From Pseudomonadota bacterium (lineage in GTDB: Bacteria > Pseudomonadota > Alphaproteobacteria > Sphingomonadales > Sphingomonadaceae), in contig JAFAED010000540.1 in the NCBI GenBank assembly GCA_023424275.1, positions 1-7,468 of the forward strand: a stretch of 7,468 bases of DNA, read 5' to 3'. Positions within the stretch are counted from its first letter, which is position 1; every line of letters starts with the position of its first letter. Below the pieces are notes generated by a model. That model saw nothing but the letters and a program-made list of their open reading frames with translations. It searched no databases and was not told where the DNA came from. A program made the translations under genes and the position numbers. Below are positions 1-6,225 of this stretch, in pieces.

Positions 1-256
1 GGCGCTCGACGCGCGACCCCGACGGCGTCGGGCGCACGCACGAAATTTTGACCATATTCAGGCTTTCGACCGGAAAGCTCTTCACCTGGTCCGGGTTGGC
101 GCCGAACAATCGCTGAAAGGTTTTGGGGCCGATTGCGGGATGCCGCGCATAGCGCTGGAAATCCTCGGCATTGTCGAAGAACAGGTCGAACGTAACCCAG
201 AATGGCCCGGCATTTTTCGACCGGACATAGCTGCAAATTTCACCCACGGTCGCCAT
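1..256 (-). CDS. DUF4387 family protein (C-terminal end cut by the window edge)
   Basis: I translated this frame by hand. It starts MATVGEICSYVRSKNAGPFW and stays open for 85 codons to the window edge, so the C-terminus is missing. The motifs RSKNAGPFWVTFDLFFD, then YARHPAIGP near residues 37-45, then NMVKISCVRP near residues 67-76, are what I recognise as DUF4387, a family of small proteins of about 100 residues. Little should therefore be missing. The ATG shares its A with the TGA of the upstream AtuA-family gene (TGATG), so the two are almost certainly co-translated and work together. From recall, longer AtuA proteins carry an extra C-terminal domain of about 100 residues; a separate DUF4387 protein could play that role, which is inference. 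No catalytic function is established. There is no signal peptide or membrane segment, so it should be cytoplasmic. Confidence 0.85.
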   Translation of the reverse strand, partial: MATVGEICSYVRSKNAGPFWVTFDLFFDNAEDFQRYARHPAIGPKTFQRLFGANPDQVKSFPVESLNMVKISCVRPTPSGSRVER

Positions 257-1653
257 CACGCGGCCTCCTCTACGCTGAGGTCAACCCATTCGGTTCGCAC
301 CAATTCCGACGGATCGTCGCACTCGACGACATGGTTCAGGCGGAATTCGTACAATTGGCCGCGCGGAATGTCCGCCGGGCTGAAGGCGAAGCCATAGCTC
401 GGCATCTCGCCGTGGTGGCCGGGCATATACATGTGGAAGAAGATCGGATTGCACGCCTTGGCGATCTGGTTCGCCATTTCCTGCGTGTCGGCGGTCGCAA
501 CGAACAGCACGCCGACCTCGCGCGGTGCGGGCGTGCCTTCGGGCACTTTTTCGCCCGACACCGCGTTCCAGCCATAGAGGCGGAGCGAGATGTGGAAGTC
601 GCCCGCCGCGTCGCCGATCGTCATCCGCACCCGATTATACAGATGCTTGGTCATGTTTGCTTCGAAGGTTTCGAGGTCATTGAGCACGACCGGATCCTGA
701 ATGCCGACGAGCATCACGGTCTGATATTGCCCCGCCGACGCGCCCTCGAGCTTCATCGTATAGGGCATTTCCTTCCAGACCGATCCGGTAACGCGCGTGA
801 TCCGCGGATCGATTTGCTCATAATGGCTGTCGGTCGTGTCGAGTATGCCGCCCGGTTCGGTGAGGTTGAAGGGATCGCTATTCTCATAGAGCATGTGCGC
901 CGACACGCTGAGCGGCGTGCATTTGTTCACGTCGTTCAGCGCCTCGACCTCGAACCCGTCCTTGTCGATGCGGATCAGGATGCCGCGTCCATCGACTTCC
1001 TTGATCGATGCCTGTCCGCCACATTCGCCGATCTTGCCCGCATGCCAGCTCGGCCCCAGCGGCGCGCCCTTCCACAAGGCGTAGCAACAGATTGCCGCCG
1101 TGTCGGTGGTCCGCCCGCCGAGGATGATATCGGCGCCTGCCTCCAGCGCGGCCATGAAAGGTTCGGGCCCCATCGCCGCGACGATATGGTCGCATTCATC
1201 GATCGTCGCATCGTCGAGCGGCCCCATCGGCGCGAGCGGCCGGATACGACCGGCGGCATTCTTGGCCTTCAGCACGTCCTTGCTCTGTTCGGAATAAAGG
1301 AGGGCGATCTTGGGCTTGATGCCCAGTTCGCGTGCGACCTCGATCGCGATGTCGCGCGTCCAGTCAAGGTTGAGGTCGCCGCCGGCCTGGCCGCTGGTTC
1401 CGACGACGATTGGAATCTTCGCTTTAGACGCGGCGCGCATCATGATCGTCAGGTCGCGCTTCACGGCGCCGCGATTATTCTTCGACATGCCGAGCGCCAG
1501 ATAGGCCGCGCCGCTGTCGGTCGACCCGGCGTCGGTCGCAATGACCTGTGCGCCGCGCGCGATGCCATATTCCATCTCTTCTTCATTGGCCCCGGCGCCC
1601 AGCGACCCGTTGGGAACCATTATCACGACGGGTTCCGTCATTTCGCGCGTCAT
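256..1653 (-). CDS. AtuA-family (DUF1446) protein, function unknown
   Basis: The 465-residue protein matches the AtuA/DUF1446 family, named after the first gene of the Pseudomonas acyclic terpene utilisation cluster, whose biochemical role is unsettled. Family hallmarks are the N-terminal VPNGSLGAGANEEEMEYG (residues 13-30), IATDAGSTDSGAAY (38-51), GTSGQAGGDLN (85-95) and DIILGGRTTDTAAICCYA (175-192), followed by GECGGQAS (209-216). The Gly-rich turns with conserved Asp, Arg and Thr suggest a nucleotide, CoA or acid-binding site, but this is inference. Length fits the core domain without the C-terminal extension of longer AtuA proteins. The start ATG at 1653 is preceded by AAGGAG (1661-1666) at 7-nt spacing; the next Met, residue 5, lacks such a site. 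The gene is divergent from the 2-hydroxyacid dehydrogenase operon and overlaps the DUF4387 gene by one base. Its neighbours argue for a catabolic role in hydroxy-acid metabolism rather than terpene use. It appears soluble and cytoplasmic. Confidence 0.9.
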   Translation of the reverse strand: MTREMTEPVVIMVPNGSLGAGANEEEMEYGIARGAQVIATDAGSTDSGAAYLALGMSKNNRGAVKRDLTIMMRAASKAKIPIVVGTSGQAGGDLNLDWTRDIAIEVARELGIKPKIALLYSEQSKDVLKAKNAAGRIRPLAPMGPLDDATIDECDHIVAAMGPEPFMAALEAGADIILGGRTTDTAAICCYALWKGAPLGPSWHAGKIGECGGQASIKEVDGRGILIRIDKDGFEVEALNDVNKCTPLSVSAHMLYENSDPFNLTEPGGILDTTDSHYEQIDPRITRVTGSVWKEMPYTMKLEGASAGQYQTVMLVGIQDPVVLNDLETFEANMTKHLYNRVRMTIGDAAGDFHISLRLYGWNAVSGEKVPEGTPAPREVGVLFVATADTQEMANQIAKACNPIFFHMYMPGHHGEMPSYGFAFSPADIPRGQLYEFRLNHVVECDDPSELVRTEWVDLSVEEAA

Positions 1654-1737
1654 TCGACTACTCCTTGCTTGAACGATGCGGCGATCAGTGAAATATTGTC
1701 ATGCGTCAAGATGTACGAATATCATCAACATATGTGC

Positions 1738-1772
1738 GGATTACGCCTGACGGCTGCTTCAGGCGATAATCC
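1738..1772. promoter_or_regulatory. Long imperfect inverted repeat, candidate operator or leader hairpin
   Basis: The left arm GGATTACGCCTGA (1738-1750) pairs with TCAGGCG (1759-1765) and TAATCC (1767-1772), giving 13 paired positions with one unpaired A (1766) and an 8-base centre. It sits in the middle of the divergent control region, 103 bp before the dehydrogenase start codon. It could be a dyad operator acting in both directions or, if transcription starts upstream, an RNA stem-loop in the operon leader. There is no T-run after it on either strand, so a simple terminator is unlikely. Which role it has cannot be decided from sequence alone. Confidence 0.5.
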
Positions 1773-1800
1773 CGGGCTTCGTTCAACGCGCGGCACCCGC

Positions 1801-1820
1801 CGCATAGTTTCATAGCCTCT
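1801..1820 (+). promoter_or_regulatory. Shared upstream element, operon copy (13-mer plus AGCCTCT)
   Basis: CGCATAGTTTCAT (1801-1813) followed directly by AGCCTCT (1814-1820). The same 13-mer occurs upstream of the LysR gene in the same orientation relative to its gene (6253 to 6241, minus strand). There it is followed, after 8 extra bases, by the same AGCCTCT. The 13-mer ends 62 bp before the operon start codon here and 70 bp before the regulator start codon there. The element contains a direct repeat CATAG-TTT-CATAG (1803-1815). CATAGT resembles a -10 box (4 of 6) but has no good -35 partner. A common regulator site or a duplicated promoter segment are the two likely readings. Confidence 0.5.
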
Positions 1821-1875
1821 GCGCGATTGCGATTGGGCATGGGGGCCGATACCCGGATCAGAGGAGAGAGGGGCA

Positions 1876-2892
1876 ATGAGAGGATCCGAAGTGCCGAACC
1901 GCCGCGTGGTCGTGACCCAGCGCTTTTTCGATGAGGAAACGATCGCTTATCTGGAACGTGCGGGCTGCACGGTCGTCCAGGCCGAACTGCCGCCGGGGCA
2001 GGCCGACGGTAATCTTTCGCATGATGAACTGGTGGCAATGCTCGACGGTGCGGCGGGCTGGATCGTCGGGCATGCGCGCGTCACGCGCGAACTGCAATCG
2101 GCGTTGCCCGCCCTCCAGGTGATTTCGCGGCGCGGTGTCGGTTACGAGCGCGTCGATGTGGTGGCCGCCCATGATCTCGGCAAGACCGTCTGCATCGCGG
2201 CGGGGGGCAATGACGCATCGGTTGCCGATCATACGATGGCGCTGATGCTGGCGGCGGGCCATCGGTTCCGCGAGACGCAGCAGAATATGATCGCGGGCAA
2301 TTGGGCGATCCTGATGGGGTCGGACCTCTACCAAAAGACCGTCGGCATCGTCGGGCTGGGGCGGATCGGGCGGAGCCTCGTCCAGCGTCTGCAGGGTTTC
2401 GATGTGCGCATCCTCGCGGTCGAGGCCAACGTCGATGCCGATTATGTGCGGCAGAACGGGATCGAACTGGTCGAACTCGACGATCTGCTCGCGCGCAGCG
2501 ACTATGTCTCGCTCCACGCGCCGCTGACGCCGGACACGCGGTTCCTGATCGACGCCGCCGCACTCGCGCGCATGAAATCGAGCGCCATCCTGATCAATGC
2601 CGCGCGCGGGGGGCTGGTCGACGACCGCGCGCTGCTGGCGGCGCTGAAGGCGGGCCAGATCGCCGCCGCAGGACTCGACGTCTTCGTGAGTGAAAGCGAT
2701 CCGGACTATAAAGCCGTCACCGACGAACTGATCGCACTACCCAATGTGATCGCGACGCCGCACGCCGGCGCATCGACGCGCGAGGGGCTCGACCGGACGA
2801 ACATGGTTGCGGCGATGTGCGTCGTCGCGGTGCTCGACGGGGGTGATCCGCCCGCGCAATGCGTCGTCGCAGACGGCCGGCGGGCGGGTTAG
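1876..2892 (+). CDS. D-isomer-specific 2-hydroxyacid dehydrogenase, probable hydroxypyruvate/glyoxylate reductase
   Basis: The 338-residue protein is a full-length NAD(P)-dependent D-2-hydroxyacid dehydrogenase. The N-terminal part of the substrate domain covers about residues 8-105. The nucleotide-binding domain carries GLGRIG (160-165) and an acidic residue after the second strand (E183), which favours NAD over NADP by family rules. The catalytic residues expected for the family are present: Arg244 in NAARGGLVD, Glu273 in DVFVSES, and His296 in TPHAGAS. The usual Glu-x-Pro after DVF is replaced by SESDPDY, and the loop to the final strand is slightly longer than in 3-phosphoglycerate dehydrogenase. 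There is no ACT regulatory domain, which also argues against biosynthetic SerA. It heads the operon, and the glycerate kinase directly downstream makes hydroxypyruvate to D-glycerate the most sensible reaction, although the substrate is inferred. A purine-rich ribosome site lies just before ATG 1876. Confidence 0.9.
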   Translation: MRGSEVPNRRVVVTQRFFDEETIAYLERAGCTVVQAELPPGQADGNLSHDELVAMLDGAAGWIVGHARVTRELQSALPALQVISRRGVGYERVDVVAAHDLGKTVCIAAGGNDASVADHTMALMLAAGHRFRETQQNMIAGNWAILMGSDLYQKTVGIVGLGRIGRSLVQRLQGFDVRILAVEANVDADYVRQNGIELVELDDLLARSDYVSLHAPLTPDTRFLIDAAALARMKSSAILINAARGGLVDDRALLAALKAGQIAAAGLDVFVSESDPDYKAVTDELIALPNVIATPHAGASTREGLDRTNMVAAMCVVAVLDGGDPPAQCVVADGRRAG

Positions 2893-2896
2893 CGCC

Positions 2897-4192
2897 TTGG
2901 GGGGCGAAGCGGATTTGGCGGCACGGACGGGGCTGCGGCGCATGTTCGACGCCGCCGTCGCCAGCGCGATGCCCGCGCTCTGCGTTCCGTCGGCGCTACC
3001 CGCGCCGCCCAAGGGGCGCACGATCGTGATCGGTGCCGGCAAGGCGGCCGCGGCGATGGCGCGCGCGGTCGAGGATCATTGGAGCGGCCCGCTGTCGGGA
3101 CTGGTGGTGACGCGCCACGGCCACGCCGTGGCCTGCCGGTCGATCGAAGTCGTCGAGGGCGGCCACCCGATATCGGATGAAGCGGGGGTCGCCGCGACCA
3201 GCCGGATGGTCGATCTCGTCCGTGACCTGACGCCCGACGACCTCGTCCTTTGCCTGATTTCCGGAGGGGGGTCGGCGTTGCTGGCAGCCCCGCCGCCGGG
3301 CGTGACGCTCGCCGACGAGCAGGCGCTGATGGCGACGCTGTTGCGGAGCGGCGCGACGATTGCCGAAATGAACTGCGTGCGCAAACATCTGTCGATGGCG
3401 CGGGGCGGGCGGCTCGCGCTGGCCGCCGCGCCCGCGCGGATCGTGACGCTGATCATCTCCGACGTGCCGGGCGACGATCCCGCGACGATTGCATCGGGGC
3501 CGACGATTCCCGATCCGACGACGCGCGAGCAGGCGCTGGATATATTGGCGCGCTATGGTCTGGGCGCGGTGGGGCCGATCGCCGACTGGCTGCGCAATCC
3601 CGCGAGCGAGACGCCGAAACCGGGCAGTTTCGAGGCTGAATGGCATCTGGTCGCCACCCCCCGGATGGCGCTCGATGCCGCTGCGGCTGTAGCGGGCGAA
3701 CTCGGATTGACGCCGCTGATCCTGGGCGACGCGATCGAAGGCGAGGCGCGCGAGGTCGCCAAGGATCACGCAGATATCGCGCACCGCGTCCGCCGCGACG
3801 GACAACCCGTAGCGGCGCCCTGTGTGCTGTTGTCGGGTGGGGAGACGACCGTCACCGTCGCCGGGACGGGGCGCGGCGGCCGCAACGCCGAGTTTCTGCT
3901 GGCGCTTGCGATCGCGCTCGACGGCGCCGCCGATATCCATGCCATTGCGGCGGACACCGACGGCATCGACGGGACCGAAGACAATGCCGGCGCGATGATC
4001 GGCCCCGACAGCCTGGCGCAAGCGCGCGCCCTCGGCCTGTCGGCAACGCAAAGCCTCGCCGACAACGACGCCTACCGATTTTTCGAACGCACCGGATCGT
4101 TGCTGATGACCGGGGCGACCATGACCAATGTGAATGATTTTCGCGCGATCCTGATCGATGGCCCGCGCACAGCGAAAGACCATCGAGCATGA
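2897..4192 (+). CDS. Glycerate 2-kinase, DUF4147/MOFRL type
   Basis: This is the bacterial class of glycerate kinase that phosphorylates D-glycerate with ATP, giving 2-phosphoglycerate in characterised members. Counting from the TTG at 2897 (431 residues), the N-terminal DUF4147 domain shows VIGAGKAAAAMA with the conserved Lys49, SGGGSALL (122-129), MNCVRKHLSMARGGRLA (158-174) and SDVPGDDPATIASGP (188-202). The C-terminal MOFRL domain shows SGGETTVTV (313-321), GRGGRNAEF (325-333), DTDGIDGTEDNAGA (353-366) and TGATMTNVNDF (405-415). The TtuD protein of the Agrobacterium tartrate cluster, first called hydroxypyruvate reductase, belongs to this family. The start is uncertain. TTG 2897 begins 4 bases after the preceding stop codon; TTG 2915 and ATG 2942 are alternatives without clear ribosome sites, and ATG 2942 would cut into the first helix. 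ATG 2807 would overlap the upstream gene by 86 bases and is unlikely. The stop overlaps the next start (ATGA). Confidence 0.9.
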   Translation: MGGEADLAARTGLRRMFDAAVASAMPALCVPSALPAPPKGRTIVIGAGKAAAAMARAVEDHWSGPLSGLVVTRHGHAVACRSIEVVEGGHPISDEAGVAATSRMVDLVRDLTPDDLVLCLISGGGSALLAAPPPGVTLADEQALMATLLRSGATIAEMNCVRKHLSMARGGRLALAAAPARIVTLIISDVPGDDPATIASGPTIPDPTTREQALDILARYGLGAVGPIADWLRNPASETPKPGSFEAEWHLVATPRMALDAAAAVAGELGLTPLILGDAIEGEAREVAKDHADIAHRVRRDGQPVAAPCVLLSGGETTVTVAGTGRGGRNAEFLLALAIALDGAADIHAIAADTDGIDGTEDNAGAMIGPDSLAQARALGLSATQSLADNDAYRFFERTGSLLMTGATMTNVNDFRAILIDGPRTAKDHRA

Positions 4193-5265
4193 GCAAGGCA
4201 AATATCCACCGCATCGCGGTGATCCCCGGCGACGGTATCGGCAAGGAGGTCGTGCCCGAAGGCATCCGCGTCCTCGAGGCGGCGTCGGCGAAATATGGCT
4301 GCGGGTTCGAGTTCGACTATTTCGACTTCGCCTCATGCGACTATTATCTGCAGCACGGCCAGATGATGCCCGACGACTGGAAGCAGCAGATCGGCGGGCA
4401 CGACGCGATCTTTTTCGGCGCGGTGGGCTGGCCCGAAACGGTGCCCGATCATATCTCTTTATGGGGCTCGCTGATCCAGTTCCGGCGCGAGTTCGACCAA
4501 TATGTCAATCTGCGCCCGGTCAAGCTGATGCCCGGCGTGCCGAGCCCGCTCGCCGGGCGCAAACCGGGCGACATCGACTTTTTCGTCGTGCGTGAGAATA
4601 CCGAGGGCGAATATTCGTCGATCGGCGGCAAGATCTTTCCGGACACCGACCGCGAGGTCGTGGTGCAGGAAACGGTGATGACGCGCGTCGGCGTCGATCG
4701 CATCCTGCGCTACGCGTTCGAACTCGCGCAGCGGCGTGAGAAAAAGCATCTGACCTCGGCAACCAAGTCGAACGGCATCTCGATCACCATGCCTTATTGG
4801 GACGAGCGGGTGGAGGCGATGGCGACGAACTATCCCGATGTCCGCTGGGATAAATATCATATCGACATTCTGACCGCGCATTTCGTGCAGCATCCCGACT
4901 GGTTCGACGTCGTCGTTGCATCCAATCTGTTCGGTGACATTCTCTCGGACCTCGGCCCCGCCTGTACCGGCACGATCGGCATCGCCCCCGCCGGTAATAT
5001 CAATCCCGAACGGCGCTTCCCGTCGCTCTTCGAGCCCGTTCACGGCTCGGCGCCCGACATCGCGGGCCAGTGGATTGCCAATCCGGTCGGACAGATCTGG
5101 TCGGCGGCGCTGATGCTCGACCATCTCGGCGAGTTCCAGGCCTCGCAGGCCGTTCTCACAGCGATCGAGGATGTCCTGTCCGAGCCAAAGCTGCGCACGC
5201 GCGACCTCGGCGGCCCCGCGGGCACCGTCGAATGCGGCAAGGCGATCGCCGACGCACTCGCCTGA
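4189..5265 (+). CDS. ttuC: Tartrate dehydrogenase/decarboxylase (D-malate dehydrogenase family)
   Basis: This 358-residue member of the isocitrate/isopropylmalate dehydrogenase superfamily uses NAD and a divalent metal for oxidation and decarboxylation of 2-hydroxy acids. IPGDGIGKEV (12-21) is the family N-terminal signature; FFGAVGWPETVPDHISLWGSL (75-95) and FDQYVNLRPVKLMPGV (102-117) place it with tartrate dehydrogenases and D-malate enzymes rather than LeuB. Expected catalytic and metal residues are visible: Arg99, Arg109 and Arg135 for the carboxylate, Tyr142, Lys193 in ATKSNG, and Asp226, Asp250 and Asp254 for the metal. The coenzyme loop reads EPVHGSAPDIAG (282-293). Characterised relatives act on L-tartrate, meso-tartrate and D-malate, giving oxaloglycolate/hydroxypyruvate, D-glycerate or pyruvate, so the exact substrate here is open. 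It is the last gene of the operon, its ATG overlaps the kinase stop by 4 bases, and there is no strong ribosome site of its own, suggesting translational coupling. The symbol follows the Agrobacterium homologue. Confidence 0.88.
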   Translation: MSKANIHRIAVIPGDGIGKEVVPEGIRVLEAASAKYGCGFEFDYFDFASCDYYLQHGQMMPDDWKQQIGGHDAIFFGAVGWPETVPDHISLWGSLIQFRREFDQYVNLRPVKLMPGVPSPLAGRKPGDIDFFVVRENTEGEYSSIGGKIFPDTDREVVVQETVMTRVGVDRILRYAFELAQRREKKHLTSATKSNGISITMPYWDERVEAMATNYPDVRWDKYHIDILTAHFVQHPDWFDVVVASNLFGDILSDLGPACTGTIGIAPAGNINPERRFPSLFEPVHGSAPDIAGQWIANPVGQIWSAALMLDHLGEFQASQAVLTAIEDVLSEPKLRTRDLGGPAGTVECGKAIADALA

Positions 5266-5280
5266 CGTCGCGCTCAGGCG
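5259..5280. terminator. Inverted repeat across the convergent stop codons, possible bidirectional terminator
   Basis: CGCCTGA (5259-5265), 8 bases, TCAGGCG (5274-5280). The perfect 7-bp arms include the TGA of the tartrate dehydrogenase gene and the TCA (reverse TGA) of the LysR gene, which end only 8 bp apart. A hairpin here could end transcription from both sides, but there is no T-run on either strand, so intrinsic termination would be weak. The arms and spacer length are identical to the core of the repeat at 1744-1765. Confidence 0.35.
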
Positions 5281-6170
5281 GTCGTCGCCGCTTCCATTTT
5301 GAGCAGGCGGCTCCAAAAGGCTTCGGCGGCGGGCGATTGCCGCGCCTTCGGGCGCCACAGCCGGATTTCGATCGGCACCTCGTCCTTCGTCGACCCGGCC
5401 CGGACGAGCCGCCCCGAGGCGAGGTCGTCCTCGACAAGGCTCAGCGCCGACCAGGTAACGCCGCGGCCGTCGCGCGCCATTGCCGCCAGCACGCTCGCGA
5501 GATGTGACGCGAAGGCCGGTTGCGGTTGCGGCGGCGATCCCTGCGCCGACCAGGCGGCGGACAGGATGCGGCCCATGCCCGAATCATTGGTGAAGGCTAG
5601 CTGCGGCGTCGCCGCCGTGATCCCGGCCGCAACGACCTGTGGCGCCGCGACCGGCAACAAGATGTCGCTTCCCAACCGGACCGAGCGGAAATCGGACCCG
5701 AGGCGGACGTTCGCGGCTTCATGATGATGGCAAAGCAGGAACTGCGCACGCCCTTCGATCATCAGCCGCTCGCACGCGACCATATTGTCGGCGATCAGCT
5801 CGATCGTCACGTTGCGCTGCGCATCGACCTCCAGCGCGCGCAGCCAGCTCGGAAAGAAGGTGAGCGACAATACATGGGTCGAAGCAAAGCGGAGCGTTTC
5901 CGACGACGCTTTCGCAACTGCGCGGGCCTCTTCGCGGCCGAGCTGCAGCCGGCGCAGCGTCTCTTCGGCGGTGGTGCGGAACCGGTCGCCCGCGGCGGTC
6001 AGGCGCACCGTGTGCGTACTGCGATCGATCAGCGTCGCGCCGACCCATTCCTCAAGCGTCCGGATCCGGCGGCTGAAACTCGGTTGGCTGACCGAGCGTT
6101 TTTCCGCTGCGCGCGAGAAGTTGCCGCAGTCGATGAGGGTGAGGAAGTCCTCAAGCAAGCTGGAGTCCAT
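5274..6170 (-). CDS. LysR-type transcriptional regulator
   Basis: The 298-residue protein has the standard LysR layout. A winged helix-turn-helix lies at residues 4-61 (FLTLIDCGNFSRAAEKRSVSQ, then SFSRRIRTLEEWVGATLIDR, then VRLTAAG). A linker helix runs to about residue 88 and a periplasmic-binding-protein-like effector domain from about 90 to 290. The start is ATG 6170, which has GGGAGAGG (6175-6182) upstream; a TTG one codon earlier at 6173 would sit too close to that site. The gene converges on the tartrate dehydrogenase operon with 8 bp between stop codons. Its likely targets are the dehydrogenase operon, the AtuA/DUF4387 unit and its own promoter. This is inferred from location, from the LysR gene in the Agrobacterium tartrate cluster, and from a 13-bp word shared by the two upstream regions. 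The inducer is probably a hydroxy-acid substrate or intermediate, but nothing in the effector domain identifies it. Confidence 0.9.
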   Translation of the reverse strand: MDSSLLEDFLTLIDCGNFSRAAEKRSVSQPSFSRRIRTLEEWVGATLIDRSTHTVRLTAAGDRFRTTAEETLRRLQLGREEARAVAKASSETLRFASTHVLSLTFFPSWLRALEVDAQRNVTIELIADNMVACERLMIEGRAQFLLCHHHEAANVRLGSDFRSVRLGSDILLPVAAPQVVAAGITAATPQLAFTNDSGMGRILSAAWSAQGSPPQPQPAFASHLASVLAAMARDGRGVTWSALSLVEDDLASGRLVRAGSTKDEVPIEIRLWRPKARQSPAAEAFWSRLLKMEAATTA

Positions 6171-6225
6171 CAATCCTCTCCCATCCGTTCAAATCATCGC
6201 TTTCCGACAATGTGCGCCGAATGCA

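Larger units (their letters stand above)
1654..1875. promoter_or_regulatory. Divergent promoter and operator region
   Basis: These 222 bp lie between the start codons of the AtuA-family gene (minus) and the dehydrogenase operon (plus) and must hold both promoters. Visible content includes an AT-rich core (about 1691-1735) with ATATT (1693-1697) facing AATAT (1718-1722) and the 8-bp palindrome ACATATGT (1728-1735). A weak plus-strand promoter match is TTGAAC (1669-1674), 17 bp, AATATT (1692-1697), each 4 of 6 to the sigma-70 consensus; it would leave a leader of about 170 nt. I found no convincing minus-strand hexamer pair. The stronger inverted repeat and the 13-bp shared word are listed separately. 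Ribosome binding sites are AAGGAG for the minus gene and the GAGGAGAGAGG purine run (1861-1871) for the plus gene. Binding by the LysR protein encoded at 5274-6170 is inferred. Confidence 0.7.

Noticed and set aside
202..1815. Open frame of 537 codons on the plus strand
   Set aside because: It lies antisense to the AtuA-family gene, is rich in Arg, His and Asp as expected for a GC-rich shadow frame, and shows no family motif or ribosome site.
1701..1815. Short leader frames (22 codons from ATG 1701, 34 from ATG 1711) upstream of the operon
   Set aside because: Neither has a ribosome site, a run of regulatory codons, or a following terminator/antiterminator pair; the second is just the end of the antisense frame of the AtuA region.
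1876..2892. SerA, biosynthetic 3-phosphoglycerate dehydrogenase
   Set aside because: The protein ends after the catalytic core without an ACT domain and sits in an operon with a glycerate kinase rather than serine genes.
2807..2896. Longer N-terminus for the glycerate kinase from ATG 2807
   Set aside because: It would overlap the upstream dehydrogenase gene by 86 bases and add 30 residues not expected before the first helix of the family.
2996..4336. Open frame of 446 codons on the minus strand
   Set aside because: It is antisense to the glycerate kinase, whose motifs are unmistakable, and is an Arg-rich low-complexity shadow translation.
4189..5265. 3-isopropylmalate dehydrogenase (LeuB) for the third operon gene
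   Set aside because: The FFGAVGWPETVPDHISLWG segment and the neighbouring glycerate genes fit tartrate/D-malate dehydrogenases, and no leuCD genes are nearby.
4459..5358. Open frame of 299 codons on the minus strand
   Set aside because: It is antisense to the tartrate dehydrogenase gene and crosses into the LysR gene in another frame; no domain is visible.
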